Shown piece by piece: positions 52,478 to 60,654 of a DNA stretch of 64,000 bases. The notes under the pieces were generated by a model. It made no database searches. It had not been told where the DNA came from and saw nothing but the letters and a program-made list of their open reading frames with translations. Each line of letters opens with the position of its first letter. Within the stretch, counting starts at the first letter, position 1. Location of the stretch: positions 32,464 through 96,463 of the forward strand of contig NZ_JACXSI010000003.1 in the NCBI RefSeq assembly GCF_014712675.1. The letters run 5' to 3'. The position numbers and the translations under genes are program-made. This DNA is from Peribacillus faecalis. GTDB lineage: Bacteria; Bacillota; Bacilli; Bacillales; DSM-1321.

Positions 52478-52824
52478 ACCAATCCTAACGCTTTTAATAC
52501 TGGGTCATCCTTTGTCGTTTGAAGTTGGGTTTGATTTTCTCGGATGCCCTCAGTTAGTTTTTCTAATAATTCTGTTTGATTTTTAATAGTTGATTGTATA
52601 TTTTTACGTGCATCTAATAATTTACTTGGAATCAATGAGCCATATCTATCAATCATTGTTGTTCCATTCTCATCAATTGCTTTCTGAATATGATGAAGGT
52701 TAATATATTCACTAACTAGATTCTCAATAATTTCCTCAATCATTTCATTCTCTTCTATGAGAAATCGGTCTTTTAACATTTTGCGGATTCTACTTTTTCT
52801 AGTATAGGTAGCGTTTTTTGACAC
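52474..52824 (-). CDS. Small terminase subunit-like protein (P27 family)
   Basis: A 116-residue helical protein resembling P27-type TerS (NLVSEYINLHHIQKAIDENGTTM, then LLDARKNIQSTIKNQTELLEKL, ending DPVLKALGLV). It would recognise the element's packaging site and recruit a large terminase, which must come from a helper because none is encoded here. The start is GTG at 52824 with AAAGGAG nine bases upstream; the longer frame crosses a terminator hairpin. Confidence 0.62.
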   Translation of the reverse strand: MSKNATYTRKSRIRKMLKDRFLIEENEMIEEIIENLVSEYINLHHIQKAIDENGTTMIDRYGSLIPSKLLDARKNIQSTIKNQTELLEKLTEGIRENQTQLQTTKDDPVLKALGLV

Positions 52825-52873
52825 TTGCGTATTCTCCTTTCTTAGATGTAAGATTATGAAAGATTTCGGGACT

Positions 52874-52919
52874 AAAAAAAGCTCAGAAACCTTGATATAA
52901 TAGGCTTCTGGGCTTTTTT
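52874..52919 (-). terminator. Bidirectional terminator between portal and TerS-like genes
   Basis: AAAAAAGCCCAGAAGCC/GGTTTCTGAGCTTTTTT stem with U tracts both ways. Confidence 0.8.
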
Positions 52920-52984
52920 GACTTACTTTTTGAAAAATTGATTTGTTGTAAGCAAGACTCATCGGGTACTGTGAAGCCTTCTAA

Positions 52985-53018
52985 AATACCCCCCCGTTAA
53001 AATAAGACATTGGGGTAT
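52985..53018 (-). other. Inverted repeat after the portal gene
   Basis: AATACCCC and GGGGTATT flank 18 bases just past the portal stop. A long run of Cs (ACCCCCCCG) lies in one arm. It could be an additional termination or RNA-stability element. Confidence 0.4.
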
Positions 53019-53029
53019 TACGCTGTTTG

Positions 53030-54403
53030 TTATTCCTCCTGATCCTTCTTACCATCCTTTTGCTCTACAATATTCTCTTTATCTTCCATATCATTACTAT
53101 TTGAAACAATTATATTTTCTTTTTTATTATTTATTTCTTGATCTTGATTTGTTTTACTTTGCTGTTCTGTTGCCAATGTATTCATTACTATTGTTCTATC
53201 TACAATTGATTGCTTATCAATCTCTTCTTTATACATCAACACACTAGCCTGAGTGTGATAGTAATAATCGTGTTCCTCTCTTGGAAGTAATAACATATCA
53301 TTCAATTGGTTCTTAGAAAAAATACCGTCTTTAAATAATTTCCCATAAGTTTCAGCCTTCTCGGTTTCATCCAATCGTACCAATGAAGTGGTATCTAACT
53401 CCACAATAAGATTATCCTTCTCTGATTCTAAGAGTAACTGACGCTCGATCTCGGATTCAATATGCTCACACATCGGCATATACACTTGCTGAAGCAATAA
53501 TGTTCCTAACTGTTTAACAGATACATTCACACTTTCTAAAGTTTGTGTATTCGGCAGACCGAAAAGCAGCGATATTTGTTTTAACTCTCTTTTTTCCCAG
53601 GCCTCAATCATTTGGATTAAAGGATTATTATTATCAATCGTGTTGAGTTTCAATCCCTCTTCTAATAAAACTGTTCGCTTAGAACGATTGTTACCACTAT
53701 AATTACTATCCCACGAACTTCTCAACTTTTCTAAAGTAGATTCAGATAAGCGACCTTCCGCAGAAAGATATTTATCCACGTATGAGCCATTTTCCAAAGC
53801 TTCACTCATTGCATTTCGTTCTGACAGCAATTGACGTAGTATAGTTGCATTAGCTAGAACCCCACCGTTTGGATTCTCTAGAATAAAGAAATCTGTATAA
53901 TCGCCTTTGATTCTTTTGTTGTTCAATGTAGCTTCAATAACTTGGTGAATAGGCAAACCCATATCATCATAAGCATATGAAACCATAACATTAGTAACTG
54001 GATAGAAACCAACAATTTTGTTCCCCTTACGTTTAATGTAAGAGTAATGGTGTCCTTTACAAAGAAGATCAGTTGCAACAGTCTTTTTCCATTGGTATGA
54101 ACCTAGAAACGGATTAGATTCTTTGTTTAGTAATTTGTGTCTGTAATCATTTGTCTTCACTTTACCTAACTTGGTATCAGCCTTAAAAATAACTACATCA
54201 AAAGAAGCCATTGTACCACTAATTTGTTCAACTAATTTTCTGGCAGTAGGAATGGAAAGTAATTCACCCATTGACACTTCTTGAAATGCTCGTTGAAAAA
54301 TACCACCGCCACCAAAGAATGATACATAGTTTCTATTACGATCTTCAATGTTCTTTGCAAGGTCTTTACCTAAAACCATTTTTTGAAATCTATTTAATTT
54401 CAT
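53030..54403 (-). CDS. Phage portal protein (HK97 family)
   Basis: A 457-residue dodecameric DNA-entry channel subunit. Typical segments are IPTARKLVEQISGTMASF, LLNKESNPFLGSYQWKKTV, LLCKGHHYSYIKRKGNKI, and a long helical C-terminal part with IEAWEKRELKQISLLFGLP and VSVKQLGTLLLQQVY. The acidic C-terminal tail is extended. GGAGA precedes the ATG. It is transcribed after the major capsid gene, with a terminator in between. Confidence 0.9.
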   Translation of the reverse strand: MKLNRFQKMVLGKDLAKNIEDRNRNYVSFFGGGGIFQRAFQEVSMGELLSIPTARKLVEQISGTMASFDVVIFKADTKLGKVKTNDYRHKLLNKESNPFLGSYQWKKTVATDLLCKGHHYSYIKRKGNKIVGFYPVTNVMVSYAYDDMGLPIHQVIEATLNNKRIKGDYTDFFILENPNGGVLANATILRQLLSERNAMSEALENGSYVDKYLSAEGRLSESTLEKLRSSWDSNYSGNNRSKRTVLLEEGLKLNTIDNNNPLIQMIEAWEKRELKQISLLFGLPNTQTLESVNVSVKQLGTLLLQQVYMPMCEHIESEIERQLLLESEKDNLIVELDTTSLVRLDETEKAETYGKLFKDGIFSKNQLNDMLLLPREEHDYYYHTQASVLMYKEEIDKQSIVDRTIVMNTLATEQQSKTNQDQEINNKKENIIVSNSNDMEDKENIVEQKDGKKDQEE

Positions 54404-54432
54404 TTTATTATCTCCTATTCTTTAATTGTAAA

Positions 54433-54484
54433 TAAAAAAAAATAAGGGAGAACAACACCTTAGAAGTGTCACTCTCCCTTTTTT
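54433..54484 (-). terminator. Terminator between capsid and portal genes
   Basis: AAGGGAGA/TCTCCCTT stem with an inner ACAC/GTGT pair and A/T tracts on both sides. Partial termination here would raise capsid protein relative to portal. Confidence 0.82.
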
Positions 54485-54507
54485 GACAAAAAAAATAAGC
54501 CTTGGAA

Positions 54508-55572
54508 CTATTTAATTTTGATTGCAATTGCTTGTTGCTCATCTACAACTTTCACATCTGCGAACATATCAGCAACATATGTGTATACACCTTTACGAGC
54601 GCCTTCTACATCAGCAATTTTTTCAACTTGAATTTCTTGCTCAACACGTTTGTTCCAAAGTGCAGGGTTTACAATGAATACTGGACGGTTGCCAGATGCT
54701 ACGCTTTGCACAGCGTCATTAATAACTACCTCTAACCCTACGATTTTGTAAACAAATTCATTTTGTGCATTCTTTTCACGAACCATTAATAGGTTTCCGT
54801 TTCCGTCTTTCCATTGAGCCATTTCTTGAAATGTAGAACGTGCTACCATTACTTTTGCGTTAGCTAATACAGAAGGATGTAAAGAAGCTACTGCTTTAAT
54901 AATATCGTCTAGTGATAAAGCACCTTGAGCCTTAGTTACTACTTCGTTTTTAAGGTTTACTAGACCATCGAAGTTAGTTTCATCGCCAGTACCTAATACA
55001 AGGTTTACAGCAATTTTACGAGCGATACGCTCTGCTAATTTGTCAACGAAATAAGATTCATCTAGTTGAGCGTTGTAAACGAAGTTTTTAGTTAATTGGA
55101 TTGCTGAACCTACACGTTTTAAGCCTAGTTCAACTTTTTCGAACTCTTCATCAGCTAAAGCGATTTCGCCTAGTTCTGCATAAAATTCTGCTGATTTTGG
55201 GTTAAGTTCTTTAAGAACTTCGATTTTACCTACACCACTAATCACTGGGATTTCAGCAAAGAAAGAATATTTTTCTTCTAATTTAGCGATTACTGCTTCT
55301 GCAATTGTAGTTGGAATAACTTTTGACCCCTCTCCAGTCGTAAGCATTGCTCGTACTTCTTCCATAACATTTGTGTGTTTTTCCATTTTGATTTCCTCTT
55401 TCTCTTGTTTAATTGTTTCGATAGATTCGAAACTACGAATTTCTTGTTCTAATTTTTCACATTCAGTAATTAATTGTTCAACTTCTTCAGTATTGAAAGC
55501 TGCCGAACGCATTTCGTCTTCTAATTTACTTGCTAGTTCAGCCTTTTTTTCTTTAAGCATCTTTAAATCCAC
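54508..55572 (-). CDS. Major capsid protein (HK97 fold)
   Basis: A 354-residue shell protein. The N-terminal ~70 residues form a coiled-coil scaffold (delta) domain rich in Glu/Lys (MLKEKKAELASKLEDEMR; ECEKLEQEIRSF), then the HK97 fold with IPVISGVGKIEVLKE, RVGSAIQLTKNFVYNA, GTGDETNFDGLVN and KVMVARSTFQEMAQWKDGNG. Maturation would be by the prohead protease encoded in this element. The start is GTG with AAGGAAG. It is the first structural gene, an atypical position. Confidence 0.9.
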   Translation of the reverse strand: MDLKMLKEKKAELASKLEDEMRSAAFNTEEVEQLITECEKLEQEIRSFESIETIKQEKEEIKMEKHTNVMEEVRAMLTTGEGSKVIPTTIAEAVIAKLEEKYSFFAEIPVISGVGKIEVLKELNPKSAEFYAELGEIALADEEFEKVELGLKRVGSAIQLTKNFVYNAQLDESYFVDKLAERIARKIAVNLVLGTGDETNFDGLVNLKNEVVTKAQGALSLDDIIKAVASLHPSVLANAKVMVARSTFQEMAQWKDGNGNLLMVREKNAQNEFVYKIVGLEVVINDAVQSVASGNRPVFIVNPALWNKRVEQEIQVEKIADVEGARKGVYTYVADMFADVKVVDEQQAIAIKIK

Positions 55573-55589
55573 TTTCTGAACTTCCTTTC

Positions 55590-55859
55590 TTAATAAATTT
55601 GTACAATTGGCATATGATTATCTTCAGATATTTCAATAGAGATTAGATCATTCACGTCAACCCCTAAAGCATCTGCCAATGCATTTAATTGATGAATGCT
55701 GTGAATTTCTCTTTTGGTAATTAACCGCCAACAATGTTGATGAGAAATATTCATTTTGAATGCTAATATCTGAAATAATTGAGTTCTATTTTTATAGTTC
55801 TTTTCTTTTAGCGTTCTATCTAGTAATTGATTAATAGCCTTATAATTCACCGTAATCAT
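55590..55859 (-). CDS. XRE-like helix-turn-helix protein
   Basis: An 89-residue DNA-binding protein. The HTH region is NRTQLFQILAFKMNISHQHCWRLITKREIHSIHQLNALADALGV, split as LAFKMNISHQHCWRLI and LNALADALGVDVNDLI. It is Cro/C1-like, probably controlling the structural genes that start 17 bases downstream. AAGGAG before the ATG at 55859 sets the start; the longer frame adds a basic stretch without a ribosome site. Confidence 0.75.
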   Translation of the reverse strand: MITVNYKAINQLLDRTLKEKNYKNRTQLFQILAFKMNISHQHCWRLITKREIHSIHQLNALADALGVDVNDLISIEISEDNHMPIVQIY

Positions 55860-55922
55860 TATTCTTGATCTCCTTTTTAATTTTCTTTTGATTGACATAA
55901 AAATAAGAAAATGCAATCAAAT

Positions 55923-55947
55923 AAAAAAAAGACACTTAATAGTGCCT
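55923..55947 (-). terminator. Terminator upstream of the HTH gene
   Basis: GGCACT/AGTGTC stem, four-base loop and TTTTTTTT on the minus strand. Confidence 0.75.
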
Positions 55948-55953
55948 TTAATT

Positions 55954-56038
55954 CTACCCACGCTAAAAACTACAACTGATAATGTTGGAGGTCAAAAAGA
56001 GTTATAGTTTTTAGCAAAGGTAGAAGAAAAACCTTTGC
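55954..56038. other. Structured non-coding region of the element
   Basis: Outer CTACC/GGTAG and inner GCTAAAAACTA/TAGTTTTTAGC arms (55954-56023) overlap a second perfect hairpin GCAAAGGT/ACCTTTGC (56014-56038), so the two stems compete. The gap 55,948-56,155 has no convincing gene. Confidence 0.6.
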
Positions 56039-56155
56039 TAACAATTAGATAATCAAATTCGCTCATTAGAGCAAGAAAAAGAAAAAAGTATTAAAGAAAG
56101 TGAGATAACTTCCCTACACCTTTTATGTGGTTTGAAGTCGAATTTGTTAACAAAT

Positions 56156-56180
56156 AAAACTAAATTTTTTAGTTTTTTTA
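56156..56180. terminator. AT-rich terminator hairpin after the 56190 gene
   Basis: AAACTAAA/TTTAGTTT stem followed by T runs; it can act in either direction. Confidence 0.6.
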
Positions 56181-56189
56181 CTATTATTT

Positions 56190-57170
56190 TCAAATAACAA
56201 ATGTTCTTGCTATTTTTTCTCCATAATGTTTTTTACGATCAACACTGTTATTCAAATAAACTTGCACTAAACTATCCTTCTCTTTTTTAACAGCAGCCTT
56301 ACTCAAATAATAGTATTTCCCTTTGTTTGGATATGTGTCTAAATTGCCACCAAGTTTTTTAATTAACCTTTTAATATGAAATACTCTGCAATCACTACTA
56401 TCTTCCAGACCAAACACTAATGAACCTGTTTTTTCTATGTTAATAAAGGTTTCGTTAATGTGAATGTTCTCTATACCTAATCGCTTCGCCCAGTTTTTTC
56501 TAGTGTGAACATATTCTTTATTTTTCCCTGCAACACTTTCTATACCAAAAGCTAGATTTTGTTTTTTTCCGCCAGTTAAAGTGCTGTAATCACAATCCCC
56601 AACCGAAAGCAAGTCATAGAAAATTCTAAAGCCTATTTTTCCGTCTTTTTTATATTGCTTTAGATCCTTCTTCACAATGTCATCTAGAATATCACAACCA
56701 ATAGCATTCAAGCACGCTAGAAGGATGTGTACACTATTTAGGTTATAATTATCTTTAAGTTTGCCAGTACCTTTGTCTGTACCACAAATAGCATCTATAT
56801 TCGTTCTCTCACACTTTGTAATCTCAGTGTGATTTAAATGATTGTCGATAGCTAATTTAATATAATCTACGCAAGGAAAATTATCTGCAACTGGTACATC
56901 AAATGTAAAGAATCCTTCTTTAGCTTTCTCTTCATCTAGTGCCATTACCTTAGAATATTCTGAGCCACCAGTTAATCTTCTTGAATAACCGATAACAGTA
57001 GGGGGTGTTAATTTTAGTTCCTTTCGGACATAGCAACATACCAAATAACACAACCAACCATCTTCATCTGAACTATCAAAGAAAATATTCATTTCATCCT
57101 TTTGTAATCCTTCTGCTAAAGTATTTCCCCACTCAACCAATTTTTTGTATAATACCTCTTGTCTCTTCAT
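56190..57170 (-). CDS. Uncharacterised element protein (326 aa)
   Basis: Not recognised. Visible features are an Asp-rich start of the core (MNIFFDSSDEDGWLCYLVCCYV), a second acidic/His segment (CVDYIKLAIDNHLNHTEI) and GTDKGTGKL, then a basic C-terminal third (FHIKRLIKKLGGNL; YYYLSKAAVKKEKDS). The spaced Asp/Asp-Gly and Asn-His segments faintly recall DHH-type phosphoesterases, but this is weak. AAAGGAG before the ATG at 57170 fits best. It is the last gene of the early operon and could be a replication or nuclease function. Confidence 0.6.
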   Translation of the reverse strand: MKRQEVLYKKLVEWGNTLAEGLQKDEMNIFFDSSDEDGWLCYLVCCYVRKELKLTPPTVIGYSRRLTGGSEYSKVMALDEEKAKEGFFTFDVPVADNFPCVDYIKLAIDNHLNHTEITKCERTNIDAICGTDKGTGKLKDNYNLNSVHILLACLNAIGCDILDDIVKKDLKQYKKDGKIGFRIFYDLLSVGDCDYSTLTGGKKQNLAFGIESVAGKNKEYVHTRKNWAKRLGIENIHINETFINIEKTGSLVFGLEDSSDCRVFHIKRLIKKLGGNLDTYPNKGKYYYLSKAAVKKEKDSLVQVYLNNSVDRKKHYGEKIARTFVI

Positions 57171-57271
57171 TTTCTTTTCTCCTTTTTTCTTTTTCAATTC
57201 TGTTTTCAGAACGGGATTAAATTCTCCTTTGGCACTATTAGTCTCCTTATTCAGCAAGTAGACTAAACTGA

Positions 57272-57556
57272 CTAAAATTTAAAACCAGTTAATTCACAAC
57301 ACTTCACTGCATTAGAAAAAATCTCTTCTGCATTTCTACACGCTTTAAAATACTCTAATGTCATCACTTGAAGCTTTTCATCATTCTCAATCACTTTACC
57401 TTCTACTTCCCTATCAAACTCCTTAGAAAGTATTTTGAGAGCTTCTGCAACCTCTTGAATCATTGTACATTGTGAAGGTGACACCAAATAAAGATGCTCC
57501 AATGCTTCTGTGTTATCCATTAACTTTTTCATATTAACCATTTCTAATTTATTCAT
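57272..57556 (-). CDS. Uncharacterised small element protein (94 aa)
   Basis: An acidic helical protein (SPSQCTMIQEVAEALKILSKEFD; LEYFKACRNAEEIFSNAVKCCEL). No family recognised. GGAGA precedes the ATG, which lies two bases after the stop of the upstream gene. It is part of the early operon. Confidence 0.62.
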   Translation of the reverse strand: MNKLEMVNMKKLMDNTEALEHLYLVSPSQCTMIQEVAEALKILSKEFDREVEGKVIENDEKLQVMTLEYFKACRNAEEIFSNAVKCCELTGFKF

Positions 57557-57558
57557 AT

Positions 57559-57945
57559 TTAAACAATCTCCTTTAATCCAGCTATAATTAGTGCTTTTTC
57601 ACATACTGTTTCTACATCTAATCTAATTTGTTCATATTCCTTCTTTAGTTCATCATTTCTCTTCTTCATATTTAAAAGTAAAGCTTTGTTATCAGAGTGT
57701 GGCAAACAACCTCTAGGGCTGATTTTTAATCCGTTACTCAGTAACCCTTTAGAATCTTCTTTAATTTCTTGATATTCCTTCAAACTTTCTAACAATCCAA
57801 TAGTAGAAAACTCAAATCCTTTCATCATAAACCAAAGAGCAGTAATCATTAGTGGCTCTCTTTCTGCCAATCTGCTATTTAATAATTCTTGGTTATCTCT
57901 CACCATTTTTAAATTTTCCATTTCAAATAAATCCAAAATATCCAT
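57559..57945 (-). CDS. Uncharacterised element protein (128 aa)
   Basis: A helical protein beginning MDILDLFEMENLKMVRDNQE, with a C-terminal coiled coil (NMKKRNDELKKEYEQIRLDVETV). No family recognised. AAGGAG precedes the ATG. It is in an operon with its neighbours. Confidence 0.62.
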   Translation of the reverse strand: MDILDLFEMENLKMVRDNQELLNSRLAEREPLMITALWFMMKGFEFSTIGLLESLKEYQEIKEDSKGLLSNGLKISPRGCLPHSDNKALLLNMKKRNDELKKEYEQIRLDVETVCEKALIIAGLKEIV

Positions 57946-57966
57946 TTTAACTTTCTCCTTTTGTCT

Positions 57967-58905
57967 TCATAAAGAAAGTGCCACCATTTCATCGTATGGT
58001 AGCACTTCTGATTTAATATTTACTTGTCTCCCAAAGCCATTCGGCTCACTATCTAGAGGAATCAAACCACGTACTAAGTTTAATCCAGTAACACTTATTT
58101 CTGTTGGTTCAGTAATAGATGTAGTATCTTCCACTTCTCTAGTATCTTCTACTGTATCAATTGAAAATCTTTCAAAAGCAATCTCTTCAATAATTTCAAA
58201 TGGACAAGGTGGTATTCCATATCCTAATTGTTCCATAACAACTGCATTTGGTTTTCTAGTGTGTTTCTTAATGATTTCAAATCCATTTAACCTTTTGAAC
58301 TCACTACGACTATCATTTTTCACATCTTTATCAGCGTGTGCGCCTAAATCATCTTCGTAATGGTGATCAATCCAATCTGATTGCCATTGCCAATAGTCTT
58401 TCCATACATTATGAGAAACTGCTACTGGAATACCAAAACGCTTATAATAATATGTGTTTTCATTAACATCACGCATATAAGAATCCCAATCTTGTGTTCG
58501 CAAATTATAGTAAGGTGTTTTAACTTTTTCTAATTTAGGCACTAAATATCCGATTTTTCTAAACTTTGAAATGATATTAGACACTGTAGAAGGATGTAAA
58601 TCTAGTTCCATCCCTAATTCTTCATTAGTCATAAAATCAACTGACCAATAATTTTGACAAAGGTAATGTAAAACTTTATCCATATTTTCTTGTCGGTCTT
58701 CTCGTATTTTTCTAGTTTTGACTACTTCTTTGTTTTCACTATAAGGAAAAGTGATTCTCATTGCTCTCCCTTCGCCAGTTATTTCATAAGAACCGTAGTT
58801 TTGTTCAATATCTCTAAGCATTTTCGCTTTCATTTTACCAGATACTGAACCTACTTCTTTTTTATTAATTAATTCATATGCTTCTTTTAATGTTACTGTA
58901 ATCAT
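57967..58905 (-). CDS. Winged-helix/HTH protein, probable replication or regulatory protein
   Basis: A 312-residue protein with a central HTH of MarR/initiator type: MTNEELGMELDLHPSTVSNIISKFRKIGYLV, preceded by a basic region (VKTRKIREDRQENMDKVLHYL). The C-terminal half is Asp/Glu-rich and unlike known families. Phage replication initiators and organisation proteins often have this layout. An inverted repeat (site A) lies just upstream of its ribosome site (AAAGGAG), so it may be autoregulated. Confidence 0.65.
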   Translation of the reverse strand: MITVTLKEAYELINKKEVGSVSGKMKAKMLRDIEQNYGSYEITGEGRAMRITFPYSENKEVVKTRKIREDRQENMDKVLHYLCQNYWSVDFMTNEELGMELDLHPSTVSNIISKFRKIGYLVPKLEKVKTPYYNLRTQDWDSYMRDVNENTYYYKRFGIPVAVSHNVWKDYWQWQSDWIDHHYEDDLGAHADKDVKNDSRSEFKRLNGFEIIKKHTRKPNAVVMEQLGYGIPPCPFEIIEEIAFERFSIDTVEDTREVEDTTSITEPTEISVTGLNLVRGLIPLDSEPNGFGRQVNIKSEVLPYDEMVALSL

Positions 58906-58962
58906 TTTGTATGTTTTCTCCTTTGTATTGTTTGTCTTAGTAAATATCTTTTTTTAGTATGA

Positions 58963-59004
58963 TTCTCGACCCTTTTTTGACTTGGGTATAAAAGGTCGTG
59001 AATA
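58963..59004. promoter_or_regulatory. Inverted repeat site A (TCGACCC...GGTCGTGA)
   Basis: CTCGACCCTTTT and AAAAGGTCGTGA flank 14 bases about 60 bases upstream of the 58905 start. The same arms, including the CGACTT/TGACTT extension and the GTCGTGAATAA end, recur at site B (61138-61204). Confidence 0.6.
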
Positions 59005-59040
59005 AGTGTTTGAAAATTATGAATAAATAACAAAGAAACA

Positions 59041-59202
59041 TTAACCAAAATGGGCTAATGCTTCTTGTAATAAAAAATTGTTTTGAAAAACATAAATATC
59101 AAGGTGTTTATGTTCTCTATGTTTTTCAATATCAACTAAATTACATCCATATTGAATTAAATTAATTGCTAAGGATTTTTTGAAAATTCTTTTCTTGCTC
59201 AT
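59041..59202 (-). CDS. Small DUF5659-like element protein (53 aa)
   Basis: MSKKRIFKKSLAINLIQYG then DIYVFQNNFLLQEAL matches the layout of small DUF5659-type phage proteins (basic start, one helix, central strand with VF, acidic helix). AAAGGAG precedes the ATG. Function unknown. Confidence 0.62.
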   Translation of the reverse strand: MSKKRIFKKSLAINLIQYGCNLVDIEKHREHKHLDIYVFQNNFLLQEALAHFG

Positions 59203-59238
59203 ATTAGTAATCTCCTTTTTGTGTTAATTTAAAATTAA

Positions 59239-59331
59239 TCAACGGTTTGCCTTATTTTCTCTAGGAAAACTCACTATTAAAAAGACTAACAAACAAATAT
59301 AGCCTACATTCTCAACTAAAATTTCTTCCAT
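59239..59331 (-). CDS. Small membrane peptide (30 aa)
   Basis: A single hydrophobic helix (VGYICLLVFLIVSF) with a basic tail (PRENKANR). AGGAGG lies six bases before the ATG. It is followed closely by the DUF5659-like gene. Function unknown; small membrane peptides are common in phage early operons. Confidence 0.52.
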   Translation of the reverse strand: MEEILVENVGYICLLVFLIVSFPRENKANR

Positions 59332-59620
59332 ACTTATTCCTCCTGTGAATTTAATTATCTAATTTGAAAAGGTTCGTAATGTACAGTTAAGAAATTTCAC
59401 CAGTGGATATTTTCTTCTCCTATCTTCCCCTTCAACCTTTATATAATCTGAAAGCAGTTTTATTAACATAAAATGTGCAAAAAAAATAAGAATTTTCAAT
59501 AATAAAATAGAAAATTCAGTAAATTTGAGTTGATTTTGATGGTTTTGACATCAGCACAGACGTGAAATTGTTCGTTTGGAGAAAACCACGACACGAACCT
59601 GGGGATCTAAGGTTTCGGAA

Positions 59621-59791
59621 TCAGTTTTTATTTTTCTGTTGGCTATCTTCACTATCATTCTCAAAGTCTAAGCCCAAATCATCAATAGTTTTTAGCACAT
59701 CAGAGAATTTGTTGTTTCTTATTTTCTTCTTCATTTCCCTCTTAACCCTAGTTCTTCCATATCGCACTTTTTTATCTTCCATATTTTTCAT
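59621..59791 (-). CDS. Small basic protein (56 aa)
   Basis: MKNMEDKKVRYGRTRVKREM gives a strongly basic N-terminus, followed by an acidic C-terminus (DLGLDFENDSEDSQQ). AAAGGAGA precedes the ATG at 59791; the longer frame lacks a ribosome site. Possibly a nucleic-acid-binding or regulatory peptide; no family recognised. Confidence 0.52.
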   Translation of the reverse strand: MKNMEDKKVRYGRTRVKREMKKKIRNNKFSDVLKTIDDLGLDFENDSEDSQQKNKN

Positions 59792-59901
59792 TATTATCTC
59801 TCCTTTTTTAAGAGGATAACACACCTTAAATGGAAAATAAAGTAAATAATTATAAAGCATTTCGCATAAAAAAGCAATGTTTAAAACGTTTAAAACACTT
59901 T

Positions 59902-60507
59902 TTATTTTTTATATTTTTCTCTTAGCATCTTTTGAAGTTCATTTTTTCTTCTTTTAAAGTCTGCCTGTTCTTCATTAGTCATTACTGGAGGTTTATATTC
60001 TTCTTTTAACCATTTAGGTACAATTTCTTTTCTAGTCGATGTGCTATATGTATTTTGATATCCCATAGAAGAACGGTATTCTTTCTTATAGGCTACTACC
60101 TTTTTTACTTTATTAGCCACTTTTTTCACAACTTTAGATGTAACTGTGCGTACTTCTTCCACTACTTCCTTAACAATCCCAATTGCTTCAAATGATAAAA
60201 GTTGAATTTTATTTGAGGTTTGGCGAAACTTTCCGTTTAAAGTTTTTTCTTTACGAGAGGAGACAACAAAGATTTCTAATTGTTCAGCACGTTTGATGGC
60301 ATTTTGAACTGTACGCACAGAGCAGCCTACATTCTCAGCAATAGTTTCATTGCACTCAAAGAACTCACCACGATACTTGCGCAGTTTAGTGATTATATAT
60401 TTAACCACTGCTTGTCCTTGTTTTCCGAAGTGTTTTAGTTTATTAGCCATATGTAAGTTTCCTTGTTCAAAAATATCCTCTGCTTTGTAAAGAACTATTT
60501 TTTCCAT
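59902..60507 (-). CDS. HTH replication-initiator-like protein
   Basis: A 201-residue protein. The N-terminal winged-helix segment ECNETIAENVGCSVRTVQNAIKRAEQL follows a helical region (ANKLKHFGKQGQAVVKYI). The C-terminus is basic with tandem Val/Lys heptads (VKKVANKVKKVVAYKK) and ends LREKYKK. This resembles replication initiators and HTH proteins of phages and plasmids. AGGAG eight bases before the ATG at 60507 is the best start. It is divergent from a ribbon-helix-helix gene across two palindromic operators, so its expression is probably switched by that repressor. Confidence 0.68.
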   Translation of the reverse strand: MEKIVLYKAEDIFEQGNLHMANKLKHFGKQGQAVVKYIITKLRKYRGEFFECNETIAENVGCSVRTVQNAIKRAEQLEIFVVSSRKEKTLNGKFRQTSNKIQLLSFEAIGIVKEVVEEVRTVTSKVVKKVANKVKKVVAYKKEYRSSMGYQNTYSTSTRKEIVPKWLKEEYKPPVMTNEEQADFKRRKNELQKMLREKYKK

Positions 60508-60566
60508 TGTCGCCACTCCTAGATGTATTAGAACTAAACATTAATTTATGGTATAATTCACATAAA

Positions 60567-60580
60567 AGTTACGTAACTTA
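60567..60580. promoter_or_regulatory. Palindromic operator O1 (AAGTTACGTAACTT)
   Basis: A perfect 14-bp palindrome between the divergent HTH and ribbon-helix-helix genes, centred 36 bases from O2. Confidence 0.8.
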
Positions 60581-60601
60581 TCCGTAATTAAATACTACTA
60601 C

Positions 60602-60617
60602 AAAGTTACGTAACTTT
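60602..60617. promoter_or_regulatory. Palindromic operator O2 (AAAGTTACGTAACTTT)
   Basis: A perfect 16-bp palindrome. On the minus strand it lies in the spacer of a candidate promoter (TTGAAA, 17 bases, TAGTAT) for the HTH gene; on the plus strand it overlaps a candidate -35 for the ribbon-helix-helix gene. Confidence 0.8.
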
Positions 60618-60654
60618 CAAGTATCTAGATAAAATAATTTTTGGAGTTGATCTT

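Noticed and set aside
59365-59478. 36-codon minus-strand ORF in the element
   Set aside because: Reads MLIKLLSDYIKV... but has no ribosome site; insufficient support.
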